Shown here: positions 1 through 8,201 of the stretch, piece by piece
Layout: each line of letters begins with the position of its first letter
How positions within the stretch are numbered: position 1 is the first letter of the stretch
Assembly (NCBI GenBank): GCA_964480365.1
Contig: CAYZPM010000007.1
Coordinates: 1 to 64,000, forward strand
Source: CAIQPV01 sp964480365
GTDB lineage: Bacteria; Pseudomonadota; Gammaproteobacteria; Burkholderiales; Gallionellaceae
Direction: 5' to 3'
DNA: 64,000 nucleotides
Translations under genes and position numbers: made by a program
The notes under the pieces: generated by a model
Seen by the model: only the letters and a program-made list of their open reading frames with translations
The model's database searches: none
Told to the model about the DNA's origin: nothing

Positions 1-57
1 CAATTGCAGCAGGTTACCACCTTAATTTATTGTCTGAAAATCGGGGTCCACTATACA
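1..57. mobile_element. Possible end of an IS3-family insertion sequence, cut by the window edge
   Basis: Read inward from position 57 on the minus strand the sequence begins TGTATAGTGGACCCCGATTT and continues to a TCAGACA block. A TG terminus followed by a GTGGACCCC-type block is typical of terminal inverted repeats of IS3-family elements. The transposase and the other end would lie left of the window. No target duplication can be checked. Assignment is by recognition of the end only and is tentative. Confidence 0.4.
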
Positions 58-106
58 ATGCAAAAATCCCGCAGCCCGTTACGGAAACACCTCTTCAAGG
101 CATCTA

Positions 107-172
107 GCGAGAAGCTCGCAAATTTTGTTTTTCTGCTCCGTTATACCCCGCAGTCTTGAGGCGGGAATGAGC
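107..172 (-). repeat. Dispersed intergenic repeat, copy A
   Basis: On the minus strand this stretch reads as a GC-rich hairpin followed by GGGGTATAACGGAGCAGAAA, ACAAAA and a GCGAGCT block. The same order occurs on the plus strand at 28676-28733 (GGGGTATTACGGCGCAGAAA), so the two copies are inverted relative to each other. It looks like a REP-type element. No coding function is seen. Confidence 0.6.
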
Positions 173-210
173 GTTCTTATTCAAATTCCATTTTAAAGAT
201 AGAATAATCT

Positions 211-262
211 GTAGGCTGGGCTTTGCCCGACAACTATATCCGGCGGGCAGAGCCCGCCCTAC
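211..262. repeat. GTAGG...CCTAC palindromic repeat
   Basis: An imperfect palindrome of GTAGGCTGGGCTTTGCCCGA and a GGCGGGCAGAGCCCGCCCTA type arm. It contains two nested GGGC/GCCC hairpins. A longer relative lies at 9630-9725. Such elements are common between genes in Betaproteobacteria. The rest of 1-411, between the presumed IS end and the first gene, contains only this and copy A of the other repeat. Confidence 0.6.
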
Positions 263-411
263 AAAAATGCTCGTTAATTTAGAAATTGAATTACATACTG
301 ACAAAATAGGCTATTGTTGTCTGGTTTTTCATATTATATTTGCGAGGGTATGTTTTCTGATTTCACTTTAGTCAATCGTTTTGGAATAGAATTTACGACT
401 AGGCGCCCCAG

Positions 412-1368
412 ATGAAAACTATAAAGATTTCGCTTGTGGGCACTCCACATGATTATCAGCAAGGCTTGTTGCCTATAATTATCCGTGAGTTAGGATATCG
501 CATACAGTGGGTTAAACCCGCTCTATGTGACTTGCAAATTCGCGGGGCATTTTTTCAGAAAGATAAAAAGCGATATCGTTGGTTACCCAAACCGCTAAGG
601 CCTTTCGCGTCTAATCTTGAGCTTGCTTTGAAAGGTGGTTTGGGCACCAGATCAAATGCTCCTTTAAGCCTTTTTCATACCGCTGAGAATATCCGGCATG
701 ATGCGGTGGGAGCCGACTACTCCATTTCCTTTGACTTATCAATTCAGAGTAACAGGCATTTCAGATTTCCTTATTGGATGGAAATGGTAGATTGGTCTCA
801 TGAAGGTTTACTCGGCAATCAAAACCCGCGCTTTGGGCAATTGTTAAGTATCTCCAAAATGATGAGGCCCTTGGGAAATGACTTTTTAAAGCGGCCTCGT
901 GAAGTTGCTTTTTTTAGTTCGCACTTGCGTGAACCAAGAAGAACCCTGAGTAAAGCCGTTGAAAATTTTGTTCCATTAAAGGGATTTGGCCCTTATTTTG
1001 ATAAAAGTGTTGTTAATCATCACCAGAGCGGTTTTAACAAGGTTGATGTCTTGCAAAATTTTGCGTTCAATCTCTGCCCAGAAAATGGGTTATATCCAGG
1101 TTACTATACTGAAAAAATTCCGGAGGCATTTGTTGCGGGTTGTTTACCTTTAACCTGGACAGATACAAATGTCTGTGCTGATTTCAACCCTAATGCCTTT
1201 ATAAATCTTGAGCCTATGTCATGGCAATATTTTGAGCCATTAAAAGATATTTTAAATTCACCGGCGCAGTTAGAAGCCTTCACCGAGCAACCTTTATTGC
1301 TAAAAGTCCCTTCGATTGAACCCATGAGGGATTTTTTGAGAGAAATTGTACGACAGGCACTAAGCTGA
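412..1368 (+). CDS. GT10-family fucosyltransferase
   Basis: The protein (318 aa) carries the GT10 donor-site signature at residues 219-249: FNLCPENG, then GYYTEK and AFVAGCLPLTW. This matches the FxxCxEN...GYxTEK...GxxPxxW pattern of alpha-1,3/1,4-fucosyltransferases that use GDP-L-fucose. It is about the size of bacterial members and has no membrane anchor or heptad-repeat tail. GDP-L-fucose can be made by manC, gmd and fcl 5-8 kb away, so it probably adds fucose to the O-antigen or LPS. It is one of three genes on the plus strand in the locus and ends flush against the convergent GT25 gene. Acceptor and linkage cannot be read from the sequence. Confidence 0.8.
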   Translation: MKTIKISLVGTPHDYQQGLLPIIIRELGYRIQWVKPALCDLQIRGAFFQKDKKRYRWLPKPLRPFASNLELALKGGLGTRSNAPLSLFHTAENIRHDAVGADYSISFDLSIQSNRHFRFPYWMEMVDWSHEGLLGNQNPRFGQLLSISKMMRPLGNDFLKRPREVAFFSSHLREPRRTLSKAVENFVPLKGFGPYFDKSVVNHHQSGFNKVDVLQNFAFNLCPENGLYPGYYTEKIPEAFVAGCLPLTWTDTNVCADFNPNAFINLEPMSWQYFEPLKDILNSPAQLEAFTEQPLLLKVPSIEPMRDFLREIVRQALS

Positions 1369-2091
1369 TTATTTTGGAAACCACGGGTCTTTACTAAAGA
1401 CTCTATCCACCACACGGTTGAACGACCTTATTTTTTTTCTTATTCCCTTAATAGGTTTTCGATCCTCGGGGCGATCAGATATCGTTGATTTGGCTTTCGA
1501 AATGTCAACTGGATAGGGCTTAACGGCTAATATTTCAACCCCATGTTTTTGTTCATGCTCTAAGAAATGATCCAAAGGCTCGTAAATATCCTTTGCTTGC
1601 TCGATGAGAATCTTGGCAGCTTCTGGTTTAATGATGTAGGCCGTTGCACCAAGTGGATCAGCTTGATTCTTAACAATTGAAATATCCTCAATTATTTTAA
1701 CAACGTCGTGCTGTGTCTTTGCCAAGGCCTGCAACCTTATCAGCCGCCAGTCATGGAATTCTGTTAAAAGTAATTGCAAGGTTTTTTCAAAATGAGGCAA
1801 TAGTATAAAATCGTCTTCAAAAATCAGAGTCGATTGATTATTCATTAGACAAGTCTGCCATGCTTTCTTGTGAGATAAAAAACATCCAATTTCATTTTGG
1901 GTCATATCAAACCCTAACAAACGCTTTACTTTACGTGAATGATATTCGGGCGGGAAGGATTGCAATTGAGAACCATCGACTGCATCAAGAAATGACCAGT
2001 TTAAGTTCGTTTTTGAAAGTTCTGCCTGTGCTTTTTCACGGCGCTGATGTGATCTTAGCAGGGAAATAACAAGTGTTTGTAGGTTTAACAT
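1369..2091 (-). CDS. GT25-family LPS glycosyltransferase
   Basis: A 240-aa protein of the LgtB/LpsA type. It opens with a VISL strand followed by an arginine-rich turn. It has EIGCFLSHKKAW at residues 67-78, the metal-binding type IFEDDF at 90-95 and GATAYII near 148-154, all features of GT25 enzymes that usually add galactose or glucose to LPS. A basic C-terminus (GIRKKIRS) suggests peripheral membrane association. Its stop codon directly abuts that of the convergent GT10 gene with no spacer. The sugar donor is unknown. Confidence 0.78.
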   Translation of the reverse strand: MLNLQTLVISLLRSHQRREKAQAELSKTNLNWSFLDAVDGSQLQSFPPEYHSRKVKRLLGFDMTQNEIGCFLSHKKAWQTCLMNNQSTLIFEDDFILLPHFEKTLQLLLTEFHDWRLIRLQALAKTQHDVVKIIEDISIVKNQADPLGATAYIIKPEAAKILIEQAKDIYEPLDHFLEHEQKHGVEILAVKPYPVDISKAKSTISDRPEDRKPIKGIRKKIRSFNRVVDRVFSKDPWFPK

Positions 2092-2169
2092 TGTGGATTA
2101 GTTGAAGTGTTATCCATTTTGATTTTGCATTTTAAATGGTTGGGCGTCAAAACTCATTTGAAACTTATA

Positions 2170-3069
2170 TCATCGAAATCTGGCAAGCTGCGCCCTAATA
2201 AATCTGGCCAGGCGCGAAAGCCAGGACTTTCTTTGTGCCTGTGACCCATAATCCATCTCATACTGCCAGTTCGATTGGCAAACTACCCCCAGATACTCAC
2301 GTTGGAGTGTTGAGGTGGATTCGCCCAGCCGACGAAGCGTGTGCCATTGCCAATTGTAGTGATAACAACGAAACAGCGGTTCGATTGGCATTAAAGGAAT
2401 GCTGTTGAATTGCAGAAGCGCTTCGCCATACCAACGCAACTCGCTTGGTCGTTCCTTGACCGCGTCCCAAAGGGTTATTCCCTTGGGTTGCAAATAACGT
2501 TCATCAAGATCATGCCAGACTCGCGCCGACCAGATCACCGGCGTGGGCGCAAACTCGTAATCTGGGCCCACTCGACCAAACACCGATTTCATCATCGCAC
2601 ACTCACGATGAAAATCGTCTACCACCTTGTTGATGCCCTTGTTAGCCGCGAGTTGCAAAAGTTCCTTGGATTGGTTAATAACCGTGTAAGGATAACCACG
2701 TGAATCCAGAAAATCAGAACGATAAAAATCGCGTATAAACTCGCTCTCTGAATCCAGGCACAGATAGCTGTCGCAGCCTGAGTAGCGCCAGAATTCGCTC
2801 TTCACAACCTGCTGTGACAAGCGTCCATCCCAAGTGCGATAGTAAGTCAGGTCAGCACGCGGATTGGCACGCACAATGTCTTCATCGCAGACCCAAATCA
2901 GACCTTCCGGTGTACCGAGGGTTTGCTCGAACAGGACTCGGTCGGCCTCGGGCACGCTGATATAAAGCGGAATCTGGTCGCGGTTGAATTGCTGCACACT
3001 CAACCACAAACGTTGAATGCGCTTGAGGTCGCCGGTGTAGGATTTACAAAACAGCAGGAAAGTGGGCAT
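2170..3069 (-). CDS. DUF6492-like probable glycosyltransferase
   Basis: A 299-aa cytoplasmic protein without signal peptide. The start (FLLFCKSYTGDLKRIQRLWL), a predicted Rossmann-like N-terminal half and the acidic strand LCLDSESEF after QVVKSEFWR resemble the DUF6492 group, which looks like a GT-A transferase family in which DSE would take the place of a DxD motif. It lies between a GT25 and a GT9 gene, so a role in LPS or O-antigen assembly is inferred from context. No direct catalytic assignment is possible. Confidence 0.55.
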   Translation of the reverse strand: MPTFLLFCKSYTGDLKRIQRLWLSVQQFNRDQIPLYISVPEADRVLFEQTLGTPEGLIWVCDEDIVRANPRADLTYYRTWDGRLSQQVVKSEFWRYSGCDSYLCLDSESEFIRDFYRSDFLDSRGYPYTVINQSKELLQLAANKGINKVVDDFHRECAMMKSVFGRVGPDYEFAPTPVIWSARVWHDLDERYLQPKGITLWDAVKERPSELRWYGEALLQFNSIPLMPIEPLFRCYHYNWQWHTLRRLGESTSTLQREYLGVVCQSNWQYEMDYGSQAQRKSWLSRLARFIRAQLARFR

Positions 3070-3168
3070 TATATTTATTGGCAGTAGAACAAAACAATTT
3101 GATGCGCGGCATAAACAAATTATTCTTCACCCATTACGTCTCGTCATTAATTATACGCATTACGGCAA

Positions 3169-4260
3169 TTATCTCTTACCATTGTTCCGCGACAATTCCT
3201 GCAATGCGATGATCACGCTGGCTGCGTGCAGATTCTGCAAACAGTCACTCAAGCTGGCATTATGGCGATCACAGCCCTCTTCCATGCACGGCACACAATC
3301 ACCCTCACCTTGCAGCAACACTACGTTACCTACACGCTGCGTGCCTTTCATTTTGTAAGGGCTGTGGTCTTCCCCATAACCTTTAGGCCACGGCCCCCAT
3401 TTCACCGGGTTGGATGGGCCAAATAGCGCAACAGTAGGTGTGTCGAGCGCCGCCGCCATGTGGGTGAGTGCCGTATCCGGCCCCACATAACAGTTGGCGC
3501 AGCTAATAAGATAAGCGCTTTCGGCAAGGCTGAGCTTGCCCGCCATGTTTACTGTACCGGAGGGCAGGGAACGAAATATCTCTTCAACATAAGCCAACTC
3601 ATCCGGGTCGCTGCTTCCGGTGAGTACGGAACGGATGCCATTTTTCTCAAACCACCGGGCCAGTTCAATCCAGCCATCCCGTCGCCACATTTTGTAGGAA
3701 TATTTCGGAGACATATGCAACACCGCAAAACTTTCCGTCCCCATATCAAACGGCAAAGCTCTGGAAACGGAGTTTTCATCGGAGGAGTTCCACGCAACCA
3801 CCACCTCATAGCTGCGTTTAATACCCAGCAAATCTGCCAGCCTGAGATTCGACAGAACAGTGTGAGTGTCTATATGATCATATAGCGCCCAGTTCGACAG
3901 CAAGTATTTCTTCCAGCGGTGTTTTTTGCTGCCATCTTGCATTCCGATCCGCATCTTTCCGGCAAGCCAGGCATAAAGAGTTGACCGATCTCCCAACAGG
4001 GGGGTAAGCGCAAGATCGTAACGACGGAACAAACTAAAGATCAGGCGTAAATGCTCCCAAAATCCGGGGCGTGCCGGGACGGTGATTACGCGGTGAATAT
4101 CCGGGTTGCGCAGCAAAACCCCTTCGGTATGTTCGAGCACAAGCACGTCTATTTCGGCATAGGGCCATGCCAGCCGCAGCGAACGTATTAAAGGCGTGGA
4201 CAGCAGGACATCACCTATGCGCAAGGTGACGGCCAGCAATATGCGGCGCGGGACTTTCAA
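3169..4260 (-). CDS. GT9 heptosyltransferase-like protein
   Basis: The 363-aa protein has the two-domain GT-B layout of ADP-heptose:LPS heptosyltransferases. RIGDVLLSTPLIRSLR is at residues 14-29 and the donor-site block GPDTALTHMAAAL with TPTVALFG is at 260-281. Cysteines are clustered near the C-terminus (DCVPCMEEGC), as in several WaaF/WaaQ relatives. It is the first gene of the leftward group 1369-4260 and is transcribed divergently from the GT2 gene at 4418. It could act on the inner core; the sugar could also be another ADP-heptose-like donor. Confidence 0.75.
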   Translation of the reverse strand: MKVPRRILLAVTLRIGDVLLSTPLIRSLRLAWPYAEIDVLVLEHTEGVLLRNPDIHRVITVPARPGFWEHLRLIFSLFRRYDLALTPLLGDRSTLYAWLAGKMRIGMQDGSKKHRWKKYLLSNWALYDHIDTHTVLSNLRLADLLGIKRSYEVVVAWNSSDENSVSRALPFDMGTESFAVLHMSPKYSYKMWRRDGWIELARWFEKNGIRSVLTGSSDPDELAYVEEIFRSLPSGTVNMAGKLSLAESAYLISCANCYVGPDTALTHMAAALDTPTVALFGPSNPVKWGPWPKGYGEDHSPYKMKGTQRVGNVVLLQGEGDCVPCMEEGCDRHNASLSDCLQNLHAASVIIALQELSRNNGKR

Positions 4261-4417
4261 GATCGTCCCAGTTTTATCGGGATACTTGTGTATTCCATTT
4301 ACACTGTCATGTTGAAATATTCGAGGGTGCTGGAAATTATTAAAGCGGATTCGATGAGCAAACCATAGAGAATGTTACCATATTGAGAAATGCAATAACT
4401 GAAGGATCATTCACAGC

Positions 4418-5257
4418 ATGTTTTCAATCCTAATTCCCACCTGGAACAATCTTGATCTGCTTAAACTCTGCGTGCGCAGTATTCGGGAAAACTCCAGCTT
4501 TGCACACCAGATCATCGTTCACGTCAATGATGGCAGTGATGGCACACTTGAATGGGTGCGTGCCCAGCAGTTGCCCCACACCCACTCTCCCGAAAACATC
4601 GGCATCTGCTTGGCGGTCAATGAAGCGGCAATGCTTGCCCAGCATGACTACATCCTATATTTGAATGATGATATGTACTGCTGTCCCGGCTGGGACGCCG
4701 CGCTGATCGAAAAACTAAAGAGACTGGATACCGATCTCTTCATGTTGTCCGGCACCATGATAGAACCGGTAGATACCGGCAACCCCTGCGTGATCGTGAA
4801 GGATTACGGGCGAGACCCTGCCAGTTTTGCGGAGAATCAGTTGTTGTCCGAGTTAACGAATTATCACAAGGCCGATTGGTATGGCTCCACATGGCCACCG
4901 ACTCTGGTTCACAAAAAGTGGTGGTTTAAATTGGGCGGGTATAGCAGCGAGTTTTCGCCCGGCATGAGTAGTGATAACGATTTCTCGATGAAACTATGGC
5001 ATGCTGGTTGCCGAGTTTTTATCGGCGTGGGCAGTTCGCTCGTTTACCACTTCCAATGCAAGTCCACGGGAAAAGTGAAGAAGAACGACGGCGGAAAACA
5101 GTTCCTGCACAAATGGGGAATCCGGCAATCAGTGTTTGACCGTTATTACCTGCGGCGCGGAACGCCTGCGCAGTTCTTGCATTTGCCAGAACCCGAGAAC
5201 ACCCGCGATTTTCGCTGGCAGGTGCTGCGTAGTGATTTAAAGCGCAGACTAGGTTGA
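4418..5257 (+). CDS. GT2-family glycosyltransferase
   Basis: The protein (279 aa) begins with the GT-A fold SILIPTWNNLDLLKLCVRSI, has the nucleotide-binding VNDGSDGT at residues 36-43 and a DxD-type LYLNDDM at 80-86. It also has a WWFKLGGYSSEF acceptor-side loop. It is cytoplasmic and has no transmembrane segment. It is read toward the WaaE-like gene and overlaps it tail to tail by 9 bases, so the two 3' ends share sequence. Donor and acceptor are unknown; context points to LPS or O-antigen. Confidence 0.75.
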   Translation: MFSILIPTWNNLDLLKLCVRSIRENSSFAHQIIVHVNDGSDGTLEWVRAQQLPHTHSPENIGICLAVNEAAMLAQHDYILYLNDDMYCCPGWDAALIEKLKRLDTDLFMLSGTMIEPVDTGNPCVIVKDYGRDPASFAENQLLSELTNYHKADWYGSTWPPTLVHKKWWFKLGGYSSEFSPGMSSDNDFSMKLWHAGCRVFIGVGSSLVYHFQCKSTGKVKKNDGGKQFLHKWGIRQSVFDRYYLRRGTPAQFLHLPEPENTRDFRWQVLRSDLKRRLG

Positions 5258-6004
5258 ACGCAACGCTTTCAGTCGCCTGTATTTCAGATAGGTCGTCCGG
5301 GCATTCATGCGGGCGATGTTAAAGCCCGCTGTTCCATCCAGAAAACCAAGCCGCAGGCAATAAGTCCTGAGAAACGCCCACCCTGCACGCACCGGTGCAT
5401 CTGCACCAGAAACTGTTTTTCCATTGTTGAACATTTGCAAAGCTGCAGCCGAGGCATATTGCTCGACTTTGCGATTTACGTCCGCCTCGTTCATGTAGCT
5501 GTAATGCAACAACGGGCTGGGCAGCTTTCCAGCGCTTCCCTGCAATATCACGCTCTCGTGGACCAGATCGTCGGAGAAACGCCCTTTTGCCCTTTTAAAC
5601 AGTCGCAACACATAGTCAGGATACCAGCCGGAATGCCGGATGAAGCGTCCGCAAAACTGCGAGAGTCGTGGTAAATAAAACCCATCTGCGCCAGCTTCTT
5701 CCATCGCTTTGACGAGTTGCGCATGTAGTTCGGGCGTGACACGCTCATCCGCATCCAGCGATAACACCCAATTTTTGCTGGCATAGTTCAGCGCGCGATT
5801 CTTCTGCGCACCGAAACCCGGCCAGTCGTGGCTATATACATGCGGGGTAAATTCGCGGCAAATGGCAACCGTGTCATCTTGGCTTCCGGAATCCACCACG
5901 ATGATTTCATCCGCCCACGCCACCGACTCCAGGCAAGCACGGATGTTAAGCGCCTCGTTTTTGGTGATGATGATGACCGATAGTTCGATGATGTTTTTTA
6001 ACAC
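5249..6004 (-). CDS. GT2 LPS core glycosyltransferase, WaaE/KdtX-like
   Basis: A 251-aa GT2 enzyme with the WaaE-type opening LSVIIITKNEALNIRACLES, then VVDSGSQDDT and LSLDADERV (DxD equivalent). It also has the characteristic GWYPDYVLRLFKR and LVHESV segments of the beta-1,4-glucosyltransferase family acting on the LPS inner core. It starts 4 bases after the stop of fcl and is the last gene of a tight gmd-fcl-waaE-like unit. It is convergent with, and overlaps, the GT2 gene at 4418. The family fit is good; the exact acceptor is inferred. Confidence 0.75.
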   Translation of the reverse strand: MLKNIIELSVIIITKNEALNIRACLESVAWADEIIVVDSGSQDDTVAICREFTPHVYSHDWPGFGAQKNRALNYASKNWVLSLDADERVTPELHAQLVKAMEEAGADGFYLPRLSQFCGRFIRHSGWYPDYVLRLFKRAKGRFSDDLVHESVILQGSAGKLPSPLLHYSYMNEADVNRKVEQYASAAALQMFNNGKTVSGADAPVRAGWAFLRTYCLRLGFLDGTAGFNIARMNARTTYLKYRRLKALRST

Positions 6005-6008
6005 CTAG

Positions 6009-6971
6009 TTAATCAGTTGGTTGCAAGTAATCCATATAGGCCAGTCTTAGTCCTTCCCGCAATTCTGTTTTAGCTTTCCATCCGATCTGGCCGAGCTTGC
6101 TGACATCAAGCAATTTCCGGGGGGTGCCATCAGGTTTGCTGGTATCAAAAATGAGTTCCCCGCCAAATCCAACCACATCTTTTACCACTTTAGCCAATTC
6201 GTATATGGATTGATCTTGGCCGCAACCGACATTTATCAGCGGCGCGATATCGTCCGTCAGGAGAGAAAAGAACCTTTCATCCGGCAAATTCATCAGATAC
6301 ATGCAGGCATCCGCCATATCATCGCTGTATAGGAATTCCCGGCGCGGGGTTCCCGTTCCCCACACCACCACCTCCGGGTCGTCGCGCAGCTTGGCTTCGT
6401 GCATCTTGCGGATCAGGGCGGGCAGCACATGCGAGTTTTGCAAGTCGTAGTTATCTCCCATACCATACAGGTTGGTGGGCATGGCTGCCAAGTATTGGGT
6501 GCCGTACTGGCGGTTGTACGACCAGCACATTTCGATGCCCGCGATCTTGGCCAGCGCATAAGGACGGTTGGTCGCTTCCAGCGGGCCGGTCAGCAGATAT
6601 TCTTCTTTCATGGGCTGCGGGCAAGCGCGCGGGTAGATGCAGGACGACCCCAGAAATAGCAAACGCTTGACGTTATTGCGCCAAGATTCGTGAATGATAT
6701 TGGTCTGAATGGCCAAGTTCGAAAAAATGAATTCTGCCGGATAGGTGTTGTTGGCATGGATGCCGCCGACCTTGGCGGCTGCAAGAAAAACGTATTCCGG
6801 TTTTTCCTGCGCGAAGAAATTCCGCACTGCCGTCTGATCGGTCAAGTCCAATTCGGCATGGGTGCGCGTAATGAGGTTGACATAGCCGTTGGCCTTGAGT
6901 TGGCGCATTAAAGCCGACCCAACCAGACCACGATGCCCCGCTACATAAATCTTGCTGTCGTGTTTCATCAT
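6009..6971 (-). CDS. fcl: GDP-L-fucose synthase
   Basis: This 320-aa SDR enzyme performs the 3,5-epimerisation and NADPH reduction of GDP-4-keto-6-deoxymannose to GDP-L-fucose. Visible markers are the nucleotide-binding GHRGLVGSALM near the N-terminus, SSCIYPRACPQPMKEEYLL and the catalytic YALAK (Y and K of YxxxK) in NRPYALAKIAG. The SDDMADACMYLM segment also fits. Length equals the family norm. It begins 6 bases after gmd, so the two steps are cotranscribed and supply the GT10 fucosyltransferase at 412. Confidence 0.95.
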   Translation of the reverse strand: MMKHDSKIYVAGHRGLVGSALMRQLKANGYVNLITRTHAELDLTDQTAVRNFFAQEKPEYVFLAAAKVGGIHANNTYPAEFIFSNLAIQTNIIHESWRNNVKRLLFLGSSCIYPRACPQPMKEEYLLTGPLEATNRPYALAKIAGIEMCWSYNRQYGTQYLAAMPTNLYGMGDNYDLQNSHVLPALIRKMHEAKLRDDPEVVVWGTGTPRREFLYSDDMADACMYLMNLPDERFFSLLTDDIAPLINVGCGQDQSIYELAKVVKDVVGFGGELIFDTSKPDGTPRKLLDVSKLGQIGWKAKTELREGLRLAYMDYLQPTD

Positions 6972-6977
6972 GTAGGC

Positions 6978-8063
6978 CTATTCGTTGAAATCAAAAGCTT
7001 TGTAACCATGCTTTTTGACCAGTTCATCGCGCTCGGAAGACTTGAGATCTTCACGCACCATTTCAGCGACCAACTCCTTGAAGGTAGTCTTTGGAGTCCA
7101 GCCGAGTTTTTCACGGGCCTTGGTCGGATCGCCCAGCAAGGTTTCCACTTCGGTTGGGCGGAAGTAACGTGGATCAACGGCGACGATGCATTTACCAGCA
7201 GCATCATAACCTTTCTCGTCCACGCCCTTGCCTTCCCAGCGAACGTGGATACCCAACTCATCAGCGGCTGCATTCACAAAATCGCGAACGCTGTATTGCA
7301 CGCCGGTGGCAATCACAAAGTCTTCCGGCTTGTCCTGTTGCAACATCAGCCATTGCATCTCGACATAATCTTTGGCGTGCCCCCAATCGCGCAGGGAATC
7401 CATGTTGCCGAGATACAGACAATCCTGCAGGCCGAGTTTGATGCGCGACAAGGCGCGAGTGATTTTGCGCGTGACGAAAGTCTCGCCGCGCACCGGCGAT
7501 TCATGGTTAAACAGGATGCCGTTGCAGGCATACATGCCATACGCTTCGCGGTAATTGACGGTGATCCAGTAGGCGTACAACTTGGCCACGGCATAGGGCG
7601 AGCGCGGGTAGAATGGTGTGGTTTCCTTTTGCGGGGTTTCCTGCACCAAGCCGTAAAGCTCGGAGGTAGAGGCTTGATAGAAGCGCGTCTTCTTTTCCAA
7701 GCCGAGGATACGAATGGCTTCCAGCACACGCAATGCCCCCAGTGCATCTGAGTTAGCGGTATATTCCGGCTCTTCGAAAGAAACCGCCACGTGGCTTTGC
7801 GCGGCAAGATTGTAGATCTCGTCCGGTTGCACCTGCTGGATGATACGGATCAGGCTGCTGGAATCCGTCATGTCGCCATAGTGCAGGATAAAGTTGCGGT
7901 TACTGACGTGCGGATCCTGATACAGGTGGTCTATGCGATCGGTATTGAATAAGGAGGCGCGGCGTTTGATGCCATGCACGATATAGCCTTTTTTCAGAAG
8001 AAATTCTGCCAGATAGGCGCCGTCTTGCCCGGTAATCCCGGTAACCAATGCAACTTTACTCAT
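6978..8063 (-). CDS. gmd: GDP-mannose 4,6-dehydratase
   Basis: The product (361 aa from the ATG at 8063) converts GDP-D-mannose to GDP-4-keto-6-deoxy-D-mannose. It shows ALVTGITGQDGAYLAEF at the N-terminus, YQASTSELYG, the catalytic YPRSPYAVAKLYAYW and the RPTEVETLLGDP block near the C-terminus. The ATG at 8063 was chosen because the family starts immediately before xVALVTG; the 15 extra upstream codons show no conservation. It is divergent from manC across 138 bp. Together with manC and fcl it forms the GDP-L-fucose route. No phosphomannomutase gene is in the window. Confidence 0.95.
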   Translation of the reverse strand: MSKVALVTGITGQDGAYLAEFLLKKGYIVHGIKRRASLFNTDRIDHLYQDPHVSNRNFILHYGDMTDSSSLIRIIQQVQPDEIYNLAAQSHVAVSFEEPEYTANSDALGALRVLEAIRILGLEKKTRFYQASTSELYGLVQETPQKETTPFYPRSPYAVAKLYAYWITVNYREAYGMYACNGILFNHESPVRGETFVTRKITRALSRIKLGLQDCLYLGNMDSLRDWGHAKDYVEMQWLMLQQDKPEDFVIATGVQYSVRDFVNAAADELGIHVRWEGKGVDEKGYDAAGKCIVAVDPRYFRPTEVETLLGDPTKAREKLGWTPKTTFKELVAEMVREDLKSSERDELVKKHGYKAFDFNE

Positions 8064-8201
8064 AAAACCCGCCTTTGTAATAATGATTGAACATCGTCCA
8101 AGGTACAATAGCTCTAGATTACAGGCTAAATGTTAAGATTATAATATAAGCCATGCGTCTAAATGACTAACGCTCTTCTCGCCAATTTTCTGAAAGCAAC
8201 C

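Noticed and set aside
6933..7751. A 272-codon open frame opposite gmd
   Set aside because: It lies wholly antisense to gmd, with low-complexity composition and no motif.
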